DNA of 64,000 nt from IMG/VR virus record IMGVR_UViG_3300048591_000242, positions 1 through 64,000 of that record; one strand, given 5' to 3'. The position numbers and the translations under genes were made by a program. Position 1 is the stretch's first letter; each line of letters starts with the position of its first letter. Of the stretch, positions 7,882-17,591 are shown in pieces. The notes under the pieces were generated by a model. It did not search any database. It was not told the DNA's origin and saw only the letters and a program-made list of their open reading frames with translations. Source of the stretch: a virus.

Positions 7882-9720
7882 ATGGTGATAACCGATGAGG
7901 ACGATAGGGAGGAGGCTGACGAGATATTTCCTGTAGATGAGGATATGTATTATGACGATGAGGATGACGTTATACTAGAAGATCCTAAACCTAAAACCAT
8001 AAAGATCATAACTCCAGGTAGTATTACTGGAGGTGAAGACTTTGAGGAGTTTCAGGCAAAAGCAGGTAAGATATTTACTAAGCAGAAATACAAGGAAAAA
8101 ATAGATAATCTATACCGTATAAATAAGGACGGTAGTATACCAGAAGATATGAAGTTCGGTGCTAAATGGGCACCAAGCTCAATAGAGATAAAACCTGAAA
8201 AAACAACCACGAAACAAACATGTCAGCTAGGAGACATTATGAATCACTATCCACAAATAAACGGGTTGATAGGGCCCCACAGGGACGGCGCTGGGAATGT
8301 ATATTACATAAACCCAGCTAACAGTATGGCCATATCCGGAGACGAAGCTATAGCTAGTTTACAGTCGCGTATGCCACAGCCTCAGTACGGGCAGTATCCA
8401 CAGCAGCAATATCCACCCGGGTACGTACCACCCCAACCACAGTATGCGCCACCGCCTCAGTATCCAAACCAACCACCACAGTACAGACACTATCAGCCAC
8501 CACCCCCAAACCAGCATACACCGCCGCCCCCAAACGGCCTGTATCATAACAGCAGAAATACCGGATACGCTGCAGCACCGGTAGCACACGGTGGTGACAA
8601 AGAACATAGTCCGTCCGATTGGATGTTAAAAACAGAACAACCACCTGTAAACATCCAGCCCCAGCAGCCACCCCAACCTATGGCACGACAACAGGTTAGG
8701 GTGGCTGGAGACGGTCTGTTTAGAGTAACTAAGGAAACCATAGAGGCTATATATGGTAAATCCTTAGGTATCTCTGTGGCACACGATCCAAAAGTTAATA
8801 CTGTAGTACCACTGGCAGACGAAAACAATAAACTTATTAAATTCATACTTAACGGGAGACATGAAATGAATAAAGGCGATCACATTAGAGTTATGGATGA
8901 CCCACGTACCACTACTGTAGCGCAGGCGGTCTCTAAGGTCTCTAAGGCACCTATTCCTAAGGTAGCTCTGCCGTTAGCCGTAGATAAGAAGTGTTATGAT
9001 GTTGGTACTATTGCCGAAGGTCTTCTGGTGGTAAATCGCGTCAGCAAAAAGAACAACAACATAGCTGCGCTGGTGAAGATTAACAGGGCTAACTCCATTG
9101 TCGGTATAGATTCAGAAGACTCTATTATCGAAGACATAGTGGGCCTTGGTGACTCTGAAGACTTTGTAGGGGAATATTTAGCTATGCGGGATGTATTGCT
9201 AGACAACTATCCTGCAGTGGCTAACTACATAGACCACAAGCTTACCAAAGCGGCTAATGACATTCTTGTCTACGTCATACGCGCTGACTTCATTATGGAT
9301 GATACACTGGCTAGTGACTACGATGACGTTATAGAGGCACTTACCCCTAGCAACGATGTCGATGAGTTTGTGGATGAACTTAACAATATATGTAACCGTA
9401 TCTTTGATTTCGATGTAAGTGAGGCGGCCTTTGGTAGCAGTGAGGCTATAGAAGTACTTACTGATACAGAGGAATCACCTATACTTCTTCTGAATACAGA
9501 TGAAATAAATCCAAAGATAGCGGATGGTGTAATTACACCAGAGTTATTGCCGGAGATATATGAAGGACTGTCTATGTCTATGCAGGCTAGAATAGATTCA
9601 GGTGTAGACAACCCATATCTGTACATAACCAATACAAAGGGACACGTATTGAAAGTTATGGTATCTGCTGCCAAGACCCAGAAGATGGCACTACATTCTG
9701 TAGTAGCGGTTATTCAGTAA
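7882..9720 (+). CDS. Acidic, P/Q/Y-rich protein of unknown function (612 aa)
   Basis: The first 35 residues are very acidic (DEDDREEADE, YYDDEDD). Residues about 163-220 form a low-complexity proline/glutamine/tyrosine segment with repeated PQY and PPP units (for example QYPPGYVPPQPQYAPPPQYP), likely disordered. The remaining 380 residues look globular and acidic. The ATG at 7882 is only three bases after GGAGG; a GTG at 7885 has better spacing and may be the true start. It is the last gene of the operon that begins at 5681 and ends in a bidirectional terminator. The acidic N-terminus and disordered linker suit a scaffolding, tether or binding role, but that is inference. Confidence 0.6.
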   Translation: MVITDEDDREEADEIFPVDEDMYYDDEDDVILEDPKPKTIKIITPGSITGGEDFEEFQAKAGKIFTKQKYKEKIDNLYRINKDGSIPEDMKFGAKWAPSSIEIKPEKTTTKQTCQLGDIMNHYPQINGLIGPHRDGAGNVYYINPANSMAISGDEAIASLQSRMPQPQYGQYPQQQYPPGYVPPQPQYAPPPQYPNQPPQYRHYQPPPPNQHTPPPPNGLYHNSRNTGYAAAPVAHGGDKEHSPSDWMLKTEQPPVNIQPQQPPQPMARQQVRVAGDGLFRVTKETIEAIYGKSLGISVAHDPKVNTVVPLADENNKLIKFILNGRHEMNKGDHIRVMDDPRTTTVAQAVSKVSKAPIPKVALPLAVDKKCYDVGTIAEGLLVVNRVSKKNNNIAALVKINRANSIVGIDSEDSIIEDIVGLGDSEDFVGEYLAMRDVLLDNYPAVANYIDHKLTKAANDILVYVIRADFIMDDTLASDYDDVIEALTPSNDVDEFVDELNNICNRIFDFDVSEAAFGSSEAIEVLTDTEESPILLLNTDEINPKIADGVITPELLPEIYEGLSMSMQARIDSGVDNPYLYITNTKGHVLKVMVSAAKTQKMALHSVVAVIQ

Positions 9721-9723
9721 TAC

Positions 9724-9773
9724 AGCATAAGTACACTAGTACCCCTTATCGGGTACTAGTGTATGCTTATGCT
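9724..9773. terminator. Bidirectional terminator between convergent genes
   Basis: Inner stem ACACTAGTACCC (9733-9744) with GGGTACTAGTGT (9751-9762). Outer stem AGCATAAG (9724-9731) with CTTATGCT (9766-9773), then a T-run. It separates the + operon from the minus-strand resolvase gene. Confidence 0.9.
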
Positions 9774-9809
9774 CTTTTTTCTTTTATTAACCTGTAGTCC
9801 GTTTTCCTA

Positions 9810-10388
9810 TTAACCCATAAACGGATATAGGTACTTGGTTACATAGTGGACACCCACGGCAGTTGCGTCTATCTCATGCTCCGTCATTTCTTCTATGTTT
9901 ACGTTGGGACCATAGAAGATAGGGAGTTTAGTGTTTTTAAGTGCCACTAGCATATCGTTCTTATCGCTAGAGCCACCGCTTACACCCATGGCCTTTTTTA
10001 CCGTAGGTGGATCTACATACTCTACCGGTACAGTAGAATCCCATTCTAAGATAACATTTCTAAAGGTAGTTACTATCTCAGTGAGAGCTTTAAATGCCTG
10101 AGGGAGTCTACTTAGAAAGGGGGCCTCTATAGCTACAGCAGAAGGTTCCCATGTAAGTAGTAGTTGTTTCAGTGCCTCTCCATAACAATATACTGCTGTC
10201 TCTCTATCGCCATGCACGTCAGCCATCCACTGGTGTCCCCTCAACAGATCATTCCTTTTAAATGTTTTGCTAAAGCATATAACCATATTTCCATTAGATA
10301 AATCCACCTCAATTACGGTAATACCGGTTTGATTGGTAGATGGATCTATGGCTATGACCCGATACTTATTAGTATGGTCTATATTCAT
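9810..10388 (-). CDS. RuvC-like Holliday junction resolvase
   Basis: The fold signature of the RuvC/RNase H superfamily is clear: a first strand with the catalytic Asp (VIAIDPSTNQTGI, Asp15), a second acidic site in AIEAPF (Glu88), and a C-terminal EHEIDATAVG (Glu172, Asp174). The protein would cut branched DNA (Holliday junctions) during recombination or before packaging, in the cytoplasm. At 192 aa it has the usual length. An upstream in-frame TTG at 10406 exists, but AAGGTGAG lies just before the ATG at 10388, which I chose. It shares the minus strand with two probable virion genes, 30 bases downstream of the nearer one. Lack of a known subfamily match leaves exact substrate preference open. 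Confidence 0.85.
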   Translation of the reverse strand: MNIDHTNKYRVIAIDPSTNQTGITVIEVDLSNGNMVICFSKTFKRNDLLRGHQWMADVHGDRETAVYCYGEALKQLLLTWEPSAVAIEAPFLSRLPQAFKALTEIVTTFRNVILEWDSTVPVEYVDPPTVKKAMGVSGGSSDKNDMLVALKNTKLPIFYGPNVNIEEMTEHEIDATAVGVHYVTKYLYPFMG

Positions 10389-10418
10389 TCTCTCACCTTT
10401 TTGCAATTTCTACATATA

Positions 10419-11252
10419 TCAGGTTACGTATGGGCTAATGTTACCTAACGAATACGTATTAGAAATCTCCTTAGTTGTAAATTTAAGGTCAATATTGGCC
10501 GGAATAAAGTTTGCTATCTGTGCCGCTATAGCCTCATCGTAACTTACGTTTAATCCGCCTACCGTAGTGCTTACAGTTTGAATACTGGCAGTAACTGCTG
10601 CTATTTCAGAAATAGTAGCGAAACCTGTATCCCCATAGATAATCTCTACAGCCGCTATAATCTCTGCTATATCAGTTTCAGTTAGCTTAATCTCAATAGT
10701 GGACTGTACGCTAATATGCTTGCCGCTACTGGTATTTACAGTAGTATTAGAGTATGGAATAGGTACAGGGTTTAACTGCGCTGGAAGAGGTATATACTCA
10801 CTGTCAGTTACCTCTCCATCAGAAACTAACAACTCCTTAATTTCAGGATAAGAAGATTCATAATTAATCTTCTTTAGGTAATACACAAAGTACTGGGTAC
10901 CGTTGTGCTCTTCCAGTCTACGCATGCCGTAGTTCTGTCTGACAGAGGGTGCCAGATCATTACCTACTTCTCGCATAATGAAAGGTAGGTGCTCATATAG
11001 AGCAGCGTGTTTGATGTTGTGTTGTAGAATGTCAATCAGTGTAGAGCCACCGGCCGTCATTCTGCCTCTATGGCCACCACGACCAATAGCGATGTATGAT
11101 AATTCCGGGTAAGCGCCAGCCTCAACTAACGTATTGGCCTCGATGCCGAATTTTTCATTTAATGTGGAATGTTCAATTACTGTAAATGGCTTATTTAATG
11201 CCTTTAACAGTTCAAGATGAGTATGATATATTGTTTTTACGGTAGCGTACAT
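10419..11252 (-). CDS. Probable virion structural protein (277 aa)
   Basis: The N-terminal 135 residues (LVEAGAYPELSYIAIGRGGH, then LYEHLPFIMREVGNDLA and YFVYYLKKINYES) resemble a tail or baseplate component seen in several large myophages, as I remember it; I cannot name the family. The C-terminal part (residues 170-277) is beta-prone with a Thr/Ser-rich stretch. It starts three bases after the stop of the 697-aa gene and is clearly co-transcribed with it. A virion role is inferred from this context and length. Confidence 0.5.
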   Translation of the reverse strand: MYATVKTIYHTHLELLKALNKPFTVIEHSTLNEKFGIEANTLVEAGAYPELSYIAIGRGGHRGRMTAGGSTLIDILQHNIKHAALYEHLPFIMREVGNDLAPSVRQNYGMRRLEEHNGTQYFVYYLKKINYESSYPEIKELLVSDGEVTDSEYIPLPAQLNPVPIPYSNTTVNTSSGKHISVQSTIEIKLTETDIAEIIAAVEIIYGDTGFATISEIAAVTASIQTVSTTVGGLNVSYDEAIAAQIANFIPANIDLKFTTKEISNTYSLGNISPYVT

Positions 11253-11255
11253 TTG

Positions 11256-13349
11256 TTAAACATCCTCTATAACAGTTGTAGTAACTGGACCGGACTCCAG
11301 ATTACCCAAATCTAATTTATACGTACAGGTATCTCCACATACGTAAGTTAATGCCAGATCCGACATCACTAATCTATAGCTCTGTTTGTGTACAGGTATT
11401 CTAGTTAGTATTATATCGGAATTACTAAGTTTTGTAGACACAGCTACGGAATCTTTTACGCCTAAGCCATCCACTCCAGACAACAATGTGTGCGCCTCAC
11501 TATGGCCATATGCATAGCCCACTGGAAATATCCATGGGTAGTCATAGACCATACCGGGTTTATCTTTAGTACCATCAGAAAATATTATACCATAACTAGT
11601 TAGTAGTTTTAGTATTTCTATTAGGGCCGTATGCTTGTTGCTAAGACTAACGCTGCCTATATCTATACCGACAACTATATTTAGTATATTAGTTATAAGT
11701 AGTAGGTACTCTTCTTCGGTAAATAACTCACTGGGGAATTCCAGGTTAGTTAACCAGGCTTCCCACGTAGTACCAGAGGGCACTAGGCTACAGGTAGTGT
11801 TGACGTAGATGGATTGTAACGTATCCCACAATGCAGATCTATCTAGCTCACCATGGGGTAATCTAGAAAGCAGGTAGTGGCCATAATACTGAGCCGATAC
11901 ATCTTCTCCTAAAGTCCTAAGTTCTTCCGTAGTACTTATAAGAGGTATACCTAATAGACCAGCTAATGCCAGTGTAAGATATCCTTTTTCTGCTACTGAT
12001 TCCGTTACCGTGGCAGTAAGGTCTAAGCCGCTAGGATATCTAGTAGGTAGTACATTACGTACACCTACATCAGGTATTACTTCATTATCGTTGTTACTGT
12101 GTAACCTATGTAAGGCATACATTAGCAATATGGCGGTATTGGTAAGCGTAAGACTTAGGCTACCATAGTCACCTAAATCTAACTCTACTACTGCTCTGGA
12201 TTTACCCAATGAGCATAAATAAAACCAATGATTTAATGCTTGTATTTGTGGGTTACTAAATAGCTCTCCAGATCTTACACCTGCATTTAGCTCGACTATA
12301 CCTGTAGGAATTTCATTTATAGTAGTAGATTTAGCTTTAGTGGTTACATTTATAACGTCACTTTCAAAGTCTTCCTCACCATGAATACCTATTTCTTTAG
12401 TAAGAGAGACTACGTGCTCAGTATCGTACCTATCCTTTATTTTTACATTAAAGCTGGACTCTTTATAGTCTGACTTTAGAAACATAGGGGTAATAGATCT
12501 GTCTCTTATTAGAGTACTGTCGTCTTGAGTAACATCATACTTGCTAGCCCTTATGTTAGCCGGTTCAGTTATGTTTTCAAGTAACGCTATTAGAGTCTTT
12601 TCTTTACCTACGTTATGTCGCAGGTAATCTATGTTACGATACAAATACAGGGCCTGTCTGTTAGATAGATATTCACGATATCTATCCAGCCTATACTTGC
12701 TGCCTAACTTACTCCATAGGTGAAACTCAGCTACTTCAGCAGTAAGACATGACTCCAATCTGAAGTTCATTATAGCTGTAGTTATGGAATGGTACATTAC
12801 CGCTAACATGGCAGCAGGATATAGTGGGTCTGTTATTGCAAAGGAATAAATGTGCCATCTATTACCATATGCGTATAGCCATTTTTGTAATTTAGGTATT
12901 AGAGATCTCTCTCTGGAGTGTATTAGAAGCGGATCGTGTGAGAGTATTGTGAAGTCTGGGGCTTCTATTGCCTCATTTATATCTACAGGATCAAATATCC
13001 TAAGAATCAAATCTCTTTGATTGGGATACTTACCTAGCAGTTCTTCATGATAGATTCCGTGTGGACCATAGTCTGCGAAAGTAAGTGGGTGGTTTAATAG
13101 ATTACCTTTGGTAAGCTCTATGGTCTCCTGGGTATCCGACGATATAACTGTCATAGCCACATCTGAGATATGATATTCACCAGATATATTTCTGTAGTAT
13201 TTCCAGGTAGACGGTACATCAGTCACTACAAAGCCCGTGGCCTGTAGATAATTATTTTGTAGTTCAATGGTTTGTTGTGATTTGATACACAGGCTTTTAG
13301 TTAAAGATATGTTATCCTCAACATATGCCTTAAATTGCGGCGAATGCAT
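11256..13349 (-). CDS. Probable virion structural protein (697 aa)
   Basis: Not firmly recognised. The start has a GAGGAA site seven bases upstream. The protein is large and soluble, helical around residues 150-270 (LQKWLYAYGNRWHIYSFAI; YREYLSNRQALYLYRN) and mixed elsewhere. Size, company (a 277-aa partner three bases downstream) and divergent orientation from the portal-like gene fit a baseplate or tail component. It is the first gene of a three-gene minus-strand unit that ends with the resolvase. Confidence 0.5.
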   Translation of the reverse strand: MHSPQFKAYVEDNISLTKSLCIKSQQTIELQNNYLQATGFVVTDVPSTWKYYRNISGEYHISDVAMTVISSDTQETIELTKGNLLNHPLTFADYGPHGIYHEELLGKYPNQRDLILRIFDPVDINEAIEAPDFTILSHDPLLIHSRERSLIPKLQKWLYAYGNRWHIYSFAITDPLYPAAMLAVMYHSITTAIMNFRLESCLTAEVAEFHLWSKLGSKYRLDRYREYLSNRQALYLYRNIDYLRHNVGKEKTLIALLENITEPANIRASKYDVTQDDSTLIRDRSITPMFLKSDYKESSFNVKIKDRYDTEHVVSLTKEIGIHGEEDFESDVINVTTKAKSTTINEIPTGIVELNAGVRSGELFSNPQIQALNHWFYLCSLGKSRAVVELDLGDYGSLSLTLTNTAILLMYALHRLHSNNDNEVIPDVGVRNVLPTRYPSGLDLTATVTESVAEKGYLTLALAGLLGIPLISTTEELRTLGEDVSAQYYGHYLLSRLPHGELDRSALWDTLQSIYVNTTCSLVPSGTTWEAWLTNLEFPSELFTEEEYLLLITNILNIVVGIDIGSVSLSNKHTALIEILKLLTSYGIIFSDGTKDKPGMVYDYPWIFPVGYAYGHSEAHTLLSGVDGLGVKDSVAVSTKLSNSDIILTRIPVHKQSYRLVMSDLALTYVCGDTCTYKLDLGNLESGPVTTTVIEDV

Positions 13350-13434
13350 GATTGCGTTCCTCGGCTAATAGGTGCCTGTCTTTAGTTTATGCAGAGCAAT
13401 AACTGCCCTGTGGGTGCATTTATTCACATACCAT

Positions 13435-13459
13435 CCCTCTACTGTATAGCTATAGAGGG
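13435..13459. promoter_or_regulatory. Hairpin in the divergent region before the portal-like gene
   Basis: CCCTCTA (13435-13441) pairs with TAGAGGG (13453-13459). It lies in the 167-base divergent gap between the 697-aa and portal-like genes, in the probable 5' leader of the latter. No promoter motif of the AATATATATTAC kind is visible here. Confidence 0.4.
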
Positions 13460-13516
13460 GTTGGTTATTATTTAAACGATTTTAATAGAATTAAAACTCC
13501 GTTGGAGAATTTTAGA

Positions 13517-15910
13517 ATGAGTAAAACTAGCAGAATAGCGGCAAAAAACACCAGCATCAAATCTGCTGACATAGAGGCTAAGCTAAGAATAAGTAGCAAG
13601 GTAATTGTACCTGAGCCTGAAGCTAAGAAACGTAATAGACAAAAGCCCAGTGAGATTGAGTTAACGGCACTAGCAAATGAAATAGCTGTCTCTGTAAATG
13701 ACAACAGAGCTATGATGGAGCTATTGCCGGATCTAAAACTAGTAAAGCGTATACTAGTCCCATCTATACTGTCTCCTAAAGATTTAAGTAGTGTAGCTAT
13801 ACGTTTAAGTGTAGACGATGCTACCTATGATGAAGAAATTGATCCTGAGTTAATTAAGTCAATAGAGAAGCACTTTAAATCTACATTCGACTTTGAGTCT
13901 AAAATGAAAGATATTTTAGACGATGCCCTATTTGATTATGGCGCATACTGCATGGTAGTTATTCCGGAGTCTACTCTGATTAATTTAATAGCTAGTAATA
14001 AGATTACTGGTATGGAGTCCTATAAAAACATAATGGGATCTAACTCCAGCATATTCAGCAGTAAGAAGATTTTAGGTGATGGTACTAAGCATAGCGCAGC
14101 TATAAAGAAATCAGGGGTAATTATCACAGATAATCCTACTTGTCTACTGGGATCTACCATTCGTGAGGCTTGCCTATCTACCGCTATTCGTTCTAATCTA
14201 GGTATGGAATACTACCGTACTGAACCGGAAGTATCTTTTGGACACGGGCATATAGCTAAAACCAACACCAAAAATAACCCGCTGGTAATGAAGATACCGG
14301 TAGATTCTGTTATACCGGTACACACACCTAGCGACCCATCAAATCACGTGGGCTATTACATTCTGTTGGACGTAAACGGCACTCCTCTTAGTACAATAAA
14401 AGCCGATGATAATTTAGGTAAACTAAAGGAGCAGTTAAATAAAGCTGCCGCCGGTACTGCTTTAGGTGGATTAATAGAATCTACTGGATTCACTATAGGT
14501 CAGTTTACTAAATCGGTAAATGCAGACCCTAAAACGTTTATTAACAAATACATCGAGTTAGTAGATGAGGAGTTAGAATCTCAGCTAAAGAACGGTGTCT
14601 ATGGCCCAGAAGTAAAAGTATCTAAACCCACTGAAGTATATTACACTATGCTTTCTCGTGTATTAGAGTCTAAGCAAACTAGACTTCTATATATACCTAA
14701 GGAGTTAGTTGGGTATTTTGCTTTCTACTATGACGACAACGGCGTAGGTAAATCTTTATTAGAGGATACTAAGGTATTTGGTTCTCTAAGGGCTATTTTG
14801 ATGTTTGCTGAAGTAATGGCGGGTGTCAAAGGGGCTGTAGGTAGAACTAGATTAGACATTACTCTGGATGGAGATGATCCTGATCCTAATGCCACGGTAG
14901 AGGCTATTATACAGCATTTCTCCGGTATGCAAACTGAGGCCTTACCTTTGGGTAGATTAGCCGCAGGCGACATCGTACGGGCTTTACAGAAGGCCGGTAT
15001 AGAGGTTAATATAGATGGAGGCGAAGCTTTCCCTGGTACGAAAACTGAAGTAACTGATTCTACCAGAGAATATCACTCTCCAGACTCCGAATTATCTGAT
15101 AAGCTACGTCGTATGCAGTATAGTGGTTTTGGTATACCTCCAGAAATAGTAGATAGTGCTATGGAAGGGGAGTTAGCTACTGTAGTAGTATCTAGAAACC
15201 AGTTATACGCTAAGCAGGTTATGGAGTATGCGAGTAGCTTTGAGAAAATGGCTTCGTCATTTATACGTACTTACATCCGCTGCTCTGGTGAGTTATTAGG
15301 TATCATAAGGGATGCTGTAGGGGAAGAAAAGACCTTACGCTTTATTGAGTCTATAGAACTTAAATTACCTTCTCCAGATTTAGCTGGTGTAAGGTCACAA
15401 GCAGAGGCATTTACTGAATACTCAGAAGCTGTAGATAAGGTAGTAGAGTCATACGTTACCTCTGATATGTTATCCGACTGGTTAAACGGTGAGGTAGATA
15501 GCGCTATGTTATCCTCTTTACGTATTTCCATAGCTAACCTTATGAAGCGCGAATGGCTGACTCAGCAAAACATATTCCCGGAGATAGCTACTAAACTGGC
15601 TAGTGGTGAGGTAAGTGATAGAATTATCGAATACAACGCTACTACACTTAAATCTTTAGAGAAGATTCTGACTAAGTTAGCTAAGGCCGAACTTAAGGTT
15701 GGAGGCGCCATTAATAAGGCACGTGAACCTGAACCTGAACCTGAGGAAGAAGAGGAAGAACCAATGGATGACTCCTCTGAAGAGCCTACGGATGACTCTG
15801 GTGATTTGGGTACAGATACAGAAGAGTCTGGAGAAGAAGAGAATACCGATGCATTACCTGAAGAAGGGGAAGACGATTTAGGGGAAGACGAAATCCCTGA
15901 AGAGTTTTAA
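13517..15910 (+). CDS. Probable portal protein
   Basis: The central region matches portal-type organisation: LFDYGAYCMVVIPES (about 150), a long helical segment around SLRAILMFAEVMAGVKGAVGR (about 430), and near residue 540 RMQYSGFGIPPEIVD followed by ATVVVSRNQLYAKQV, a pattern I associate with jumbo-phage portal proteins. Portals form the dodecameric vertex ring through which DNA is packaged. The last 60 residues are a highly acidic tail (EPEPEPEEEEEEP), probably flexible. GGAG nine bases before the ATG at 13517 makes this start better than the in-frame TTG at 13502. At 797 aa it is longer than typical portals but not unusual for large phages. Confidence 0.6.
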   Translation: MSKTSRIAAKNTSIKSADIEAKLRISSKVIVPEPEAKKRNRQKPSEIELTALANEIAVSVNDNRAMMELLPDLKLVKRILVPSILSPKDLSSVAIRLSVDDATYDEEIDPELIKSIEKHFKSTFDFESKMKDILDDALFDYGAYCMVVIPESTLINLIASNKITGMESYKNIMGSNSSIFSSKKILGDGTKHSAAIKKSGVIITDNPTCLLGSTIREACLSTAIRSNLGMEYYRTEPEVSFGHGHIAKTNTKNNPLVMKIPVDSVIPVHTPSDPSNHVGYYILLDVNGTPLSTIKADDNLGKLKEQLNKAAAGTALGGLIESTGFTIGQFTKSVNADPKTFINKYIELVDEELESQLKNGVYGPEVKVSKPTEVYYTMLSRVLESKQTRLLYIPKELVGYFAFYYDDNGVGKSLLEDTKVFGSLRAILMFAEVMAGVKGAVGRTRLDITLDGDDPDPNATVEAIIQHFSGMQTEALPLGRLAAGDIVRALQKAGIEVNIDGGEAFPGTKTEVTDSTREYHSPDSELSDKLRRMQYSGFGIPPEIVDSAMEGELATVVVSRNQLYAKQVMEYASSFEKMASSFIRTYIRCSGELLGIIRDAVGEEKTLRFIESIELKLPSPDLAGVRSQAEAFTEYSEAVDKVVESYVTSDMLSDWLNGEVDSAMLSSLRISIANLMKREWLTQQNIFPEIATKLASGEVSDRIIEYNATTLKSLEKILTKLAKAELKVGGAINKAREPEPEPEEEEEEPMDDSSEEPTDDSGDLGTDTEESGEEENTDALPEEGEDDLGEDEIPEEF

Positions 15911-15939
15911 CAATAACTAACTAAAAAGGTGTATTTAAA

Positions 15940-16488
15940 ATGTCAACAAAAGAAACTAAAATCCCAAGCAAACGATATCCTGCTCGCACTGATAGAGATT
16001 TAATCAGTGACGTAGCACACATCAGTGCTTTGCCCCCTACCTTTGTATCTCGTACGGTAACTACTATACTTACCTATGTAGGGGATAAGCTTTTATCTGG
16101 TTATGCTGTACGGATAAAAGGCGTTGGGTTATTAGCTATAAAGAAGACATACTTAGGTAACTGGACTGGGGCTATCTATCATAGTCCTTCTGGTATCCCT
16201 AATCTGAAAATACTAAAGCAGCGTGAGCTAGTTAATTACCTGGCTACTAATCATAAGCTTTGTGATGATCCAGTACTTACCTATACCTCCTTCTGGGAGA
16301 CTATGGCTGACATTATCCGTGACCGTCTAAACGGTGGCTACGAGATTAATGTGTTGGACATCGGTGTGATTATTCCGGGTAACTATGGGGCAAAGAATGC
16401 TAGATGGCATATATCGCCTCTGACGCAATGTAAGCTTACTCAGAAGGAGTTAGATAGCTACACTATAGATAACACTGCTACTGCTTAA
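15940..16488 (+). CDS. HU/IHF-like DNA-binding protein, possibly two HU-like halves (182 aa)
   Basis: Residues 17-75 follow the HU pattern: DLISDVAHISALPPTFVSRTV as the helix-turn-helix-like dimer part, then a long helix and VRIKGVGLLAIKKTY corresponding to the HU motif GFGxF. A second, weaker half appears at about 105-150 (FWETMADIIRDRLNGGYEINVLDIGVIIPG). This suggests two HU-like units in one chain, which could give a built-in dimer. It sits 29 bases after the portal-like gene. A canonical HU is encoded 1.4 kb downstream. The assignment rests on pattern only; the typical RNP arm tip is not obvious. Confidence 0.5.
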   Translation: MSTKETKIPSKRYPARTDRDLISDVAHISALPPTFVSRTVTTILTYVGDKLLSGYAVRIKGVGLLAIKKTYLGNWTGAIYHSPSGIPNLKILKQRELVNYLATNHKLCDDPVLTYTSFWETMADIIRDRLNGGYEINVLDIGVIIPGNYGAKNARWHISPLTQCKLTQKELDSYTIDNTATA

Positions 16489-16501
16489 ACACACCTTAGA
16501 A

Positions 16502-16527
16502 GACACTACAGGAGCTCCTGTAGTGTC
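16502..16527 (+). terminator. Perfect 26-base palindrome, likely terminator
   Basis: GACACTACAGGAG followed directly by its reverse complement, 13 bases after the stop codon of the HU-like gene. Confidence 0.7.
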
Positions 16528-16568
16528 CTTATTATAATGTGCTATCTATATTAATCGGAGAAACCTAC

Positions 16569-17570
16569 GTGTCTAATACTAATTCTAAATATCCAAAACC
16601 TTTAGAGTACTTCGGTAAACCGATTTCTATTTCTTTAGATAAGAAAAGGACTATAGTTACCTCAAGTAAGGATAAACGCATATACGTATTAGAAATGCAA
16701 AAAAGCTGGATAATTTCAGACATTCTAATACCTACAGAAAATAACTTAGTAGCTTGGGGTGATCTAGCGGTACTCTCAGGCAATGGTAACGTGATCGCAG
16801 TAAACGGTGTACTAGAAAGCTTTCATAGCTTTATAACGCTATACGTAAGTGACGGTATAGGCTGGCTAGAAACCTACACCGTAAAGCTACCCAAGGGAGC
16901 TACCATTAAGAATATCTGTCTCTGTAAAACCGGTAAAACATTTTCTGTTACTTTAGCCTATTTACCGGATAGAACTAGTGTATTTACCTACGTAAGAGAA
17001 AATGACATCTGGCGAAATGAGTACACATATAGCAAAGGTATAAGCTGTAGTAGGGCATTACTCTCGGTAGACGGTACTTTACTAGTAACGCAGACTAGAG
17101 ATAACTCTATACAGCTATACGAACTAGGTAAAACTGTTTGGGTATACCTAACAGAGGTATTACCTAGTATGGAAAATAAGGAAGACTATAGCTTCGGTAA
17201 GAATCTAGCACTATCTAACTGTAATAGGCTATTAGCTATAGAAGAGAGTTACATAGATAGTACCGACAATAAGCGCACTGTAGTAATACATTTATACGAG
17301 TTTATACTCAGTGAGCTTGTGTATTTAGGAGTAATACCTATAATAACTGAAGGGGAGATTACTCATCTTACTGGTATGCTAGTAGAAAATGAAAGACTAG
17401 CTATAAGTCTTATCTGTAAAACTAAAGACTCTGATTATTGCCCGGTAATTAGAGTATACAAAAGAGAAGTGGATAATTGGAGTCTAGTACACGAGCAATC
17501 TAAGTACATAGAAGACTTAGACAAAGTTAACTTTGCCGTAGTCTATAGTCTAAACGGCGTTTTATTGTAA
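16569..17570 (+). CDS. Orphan seven-bladed FG-GAP-like beta-propeller protein
   Basis: Seven imperfect repeats of the type (F/W)G-x-x-(L/I)-A-(L/V)-S-x-(N/D)-G-x-x-(L/I)-A are visible, for example WGDLAVLSGNGNVIAV and SFGKNLALSNCNRLLAI, each followed by a strand with aromatic residues (SFITLYVSDGIGWLETYTV). This is the blade pattern of the fibre propellers at 27-51 kb, but here without the N-terminal and Fn3-like parts. The GTG at 16569 is chosen because CGGAG lies eight bases upstream; an in-frame GTG at 16539 lacks such a site. It is a diverged, possibly virion-internal or tail-tip relative of the fibre propellers. Its function is not known. Confidence 0.6.
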   Translation: MSNTNSKYPKPLEYFGKPISISLDKKRTIVTSSKDKRIYVLEMQKSWIISDILIPTENNLVAWGDLAVLSGNGNVIAVNGVLESFHSFITLYVSDGIGWLETYTVKLPKGATIKNICLCKTGKTFSVTLAYLPDRTSVFTYVRENDIWRNEYTYSKGISCSRALLSVDGTLLVTQTRDNSIQLYELGKTVWVYLTEVLPSMENKEDYSFGKNLALSNCNRLLAIEESYIDSTDNKRTVVIHLYEFILSELVYLGVIPIITEGEITHLTGMLVENERLAISLICKTKDSDYCPVIRVYKREVDNWSLVHEQSKYIEDLDKVNFAVVYSLNGVLL

Positions 17571-17591
17571 ACTATAAAAATGGGGTTTAAA

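Noticed and set aside
8354-8846. Minus-strand frames opposite the PQY-rich segment
   Set aside because: Shadows of the CCA/CAG-rich coding repeats in the 612-aa gene; low complexity and no ribosome site.
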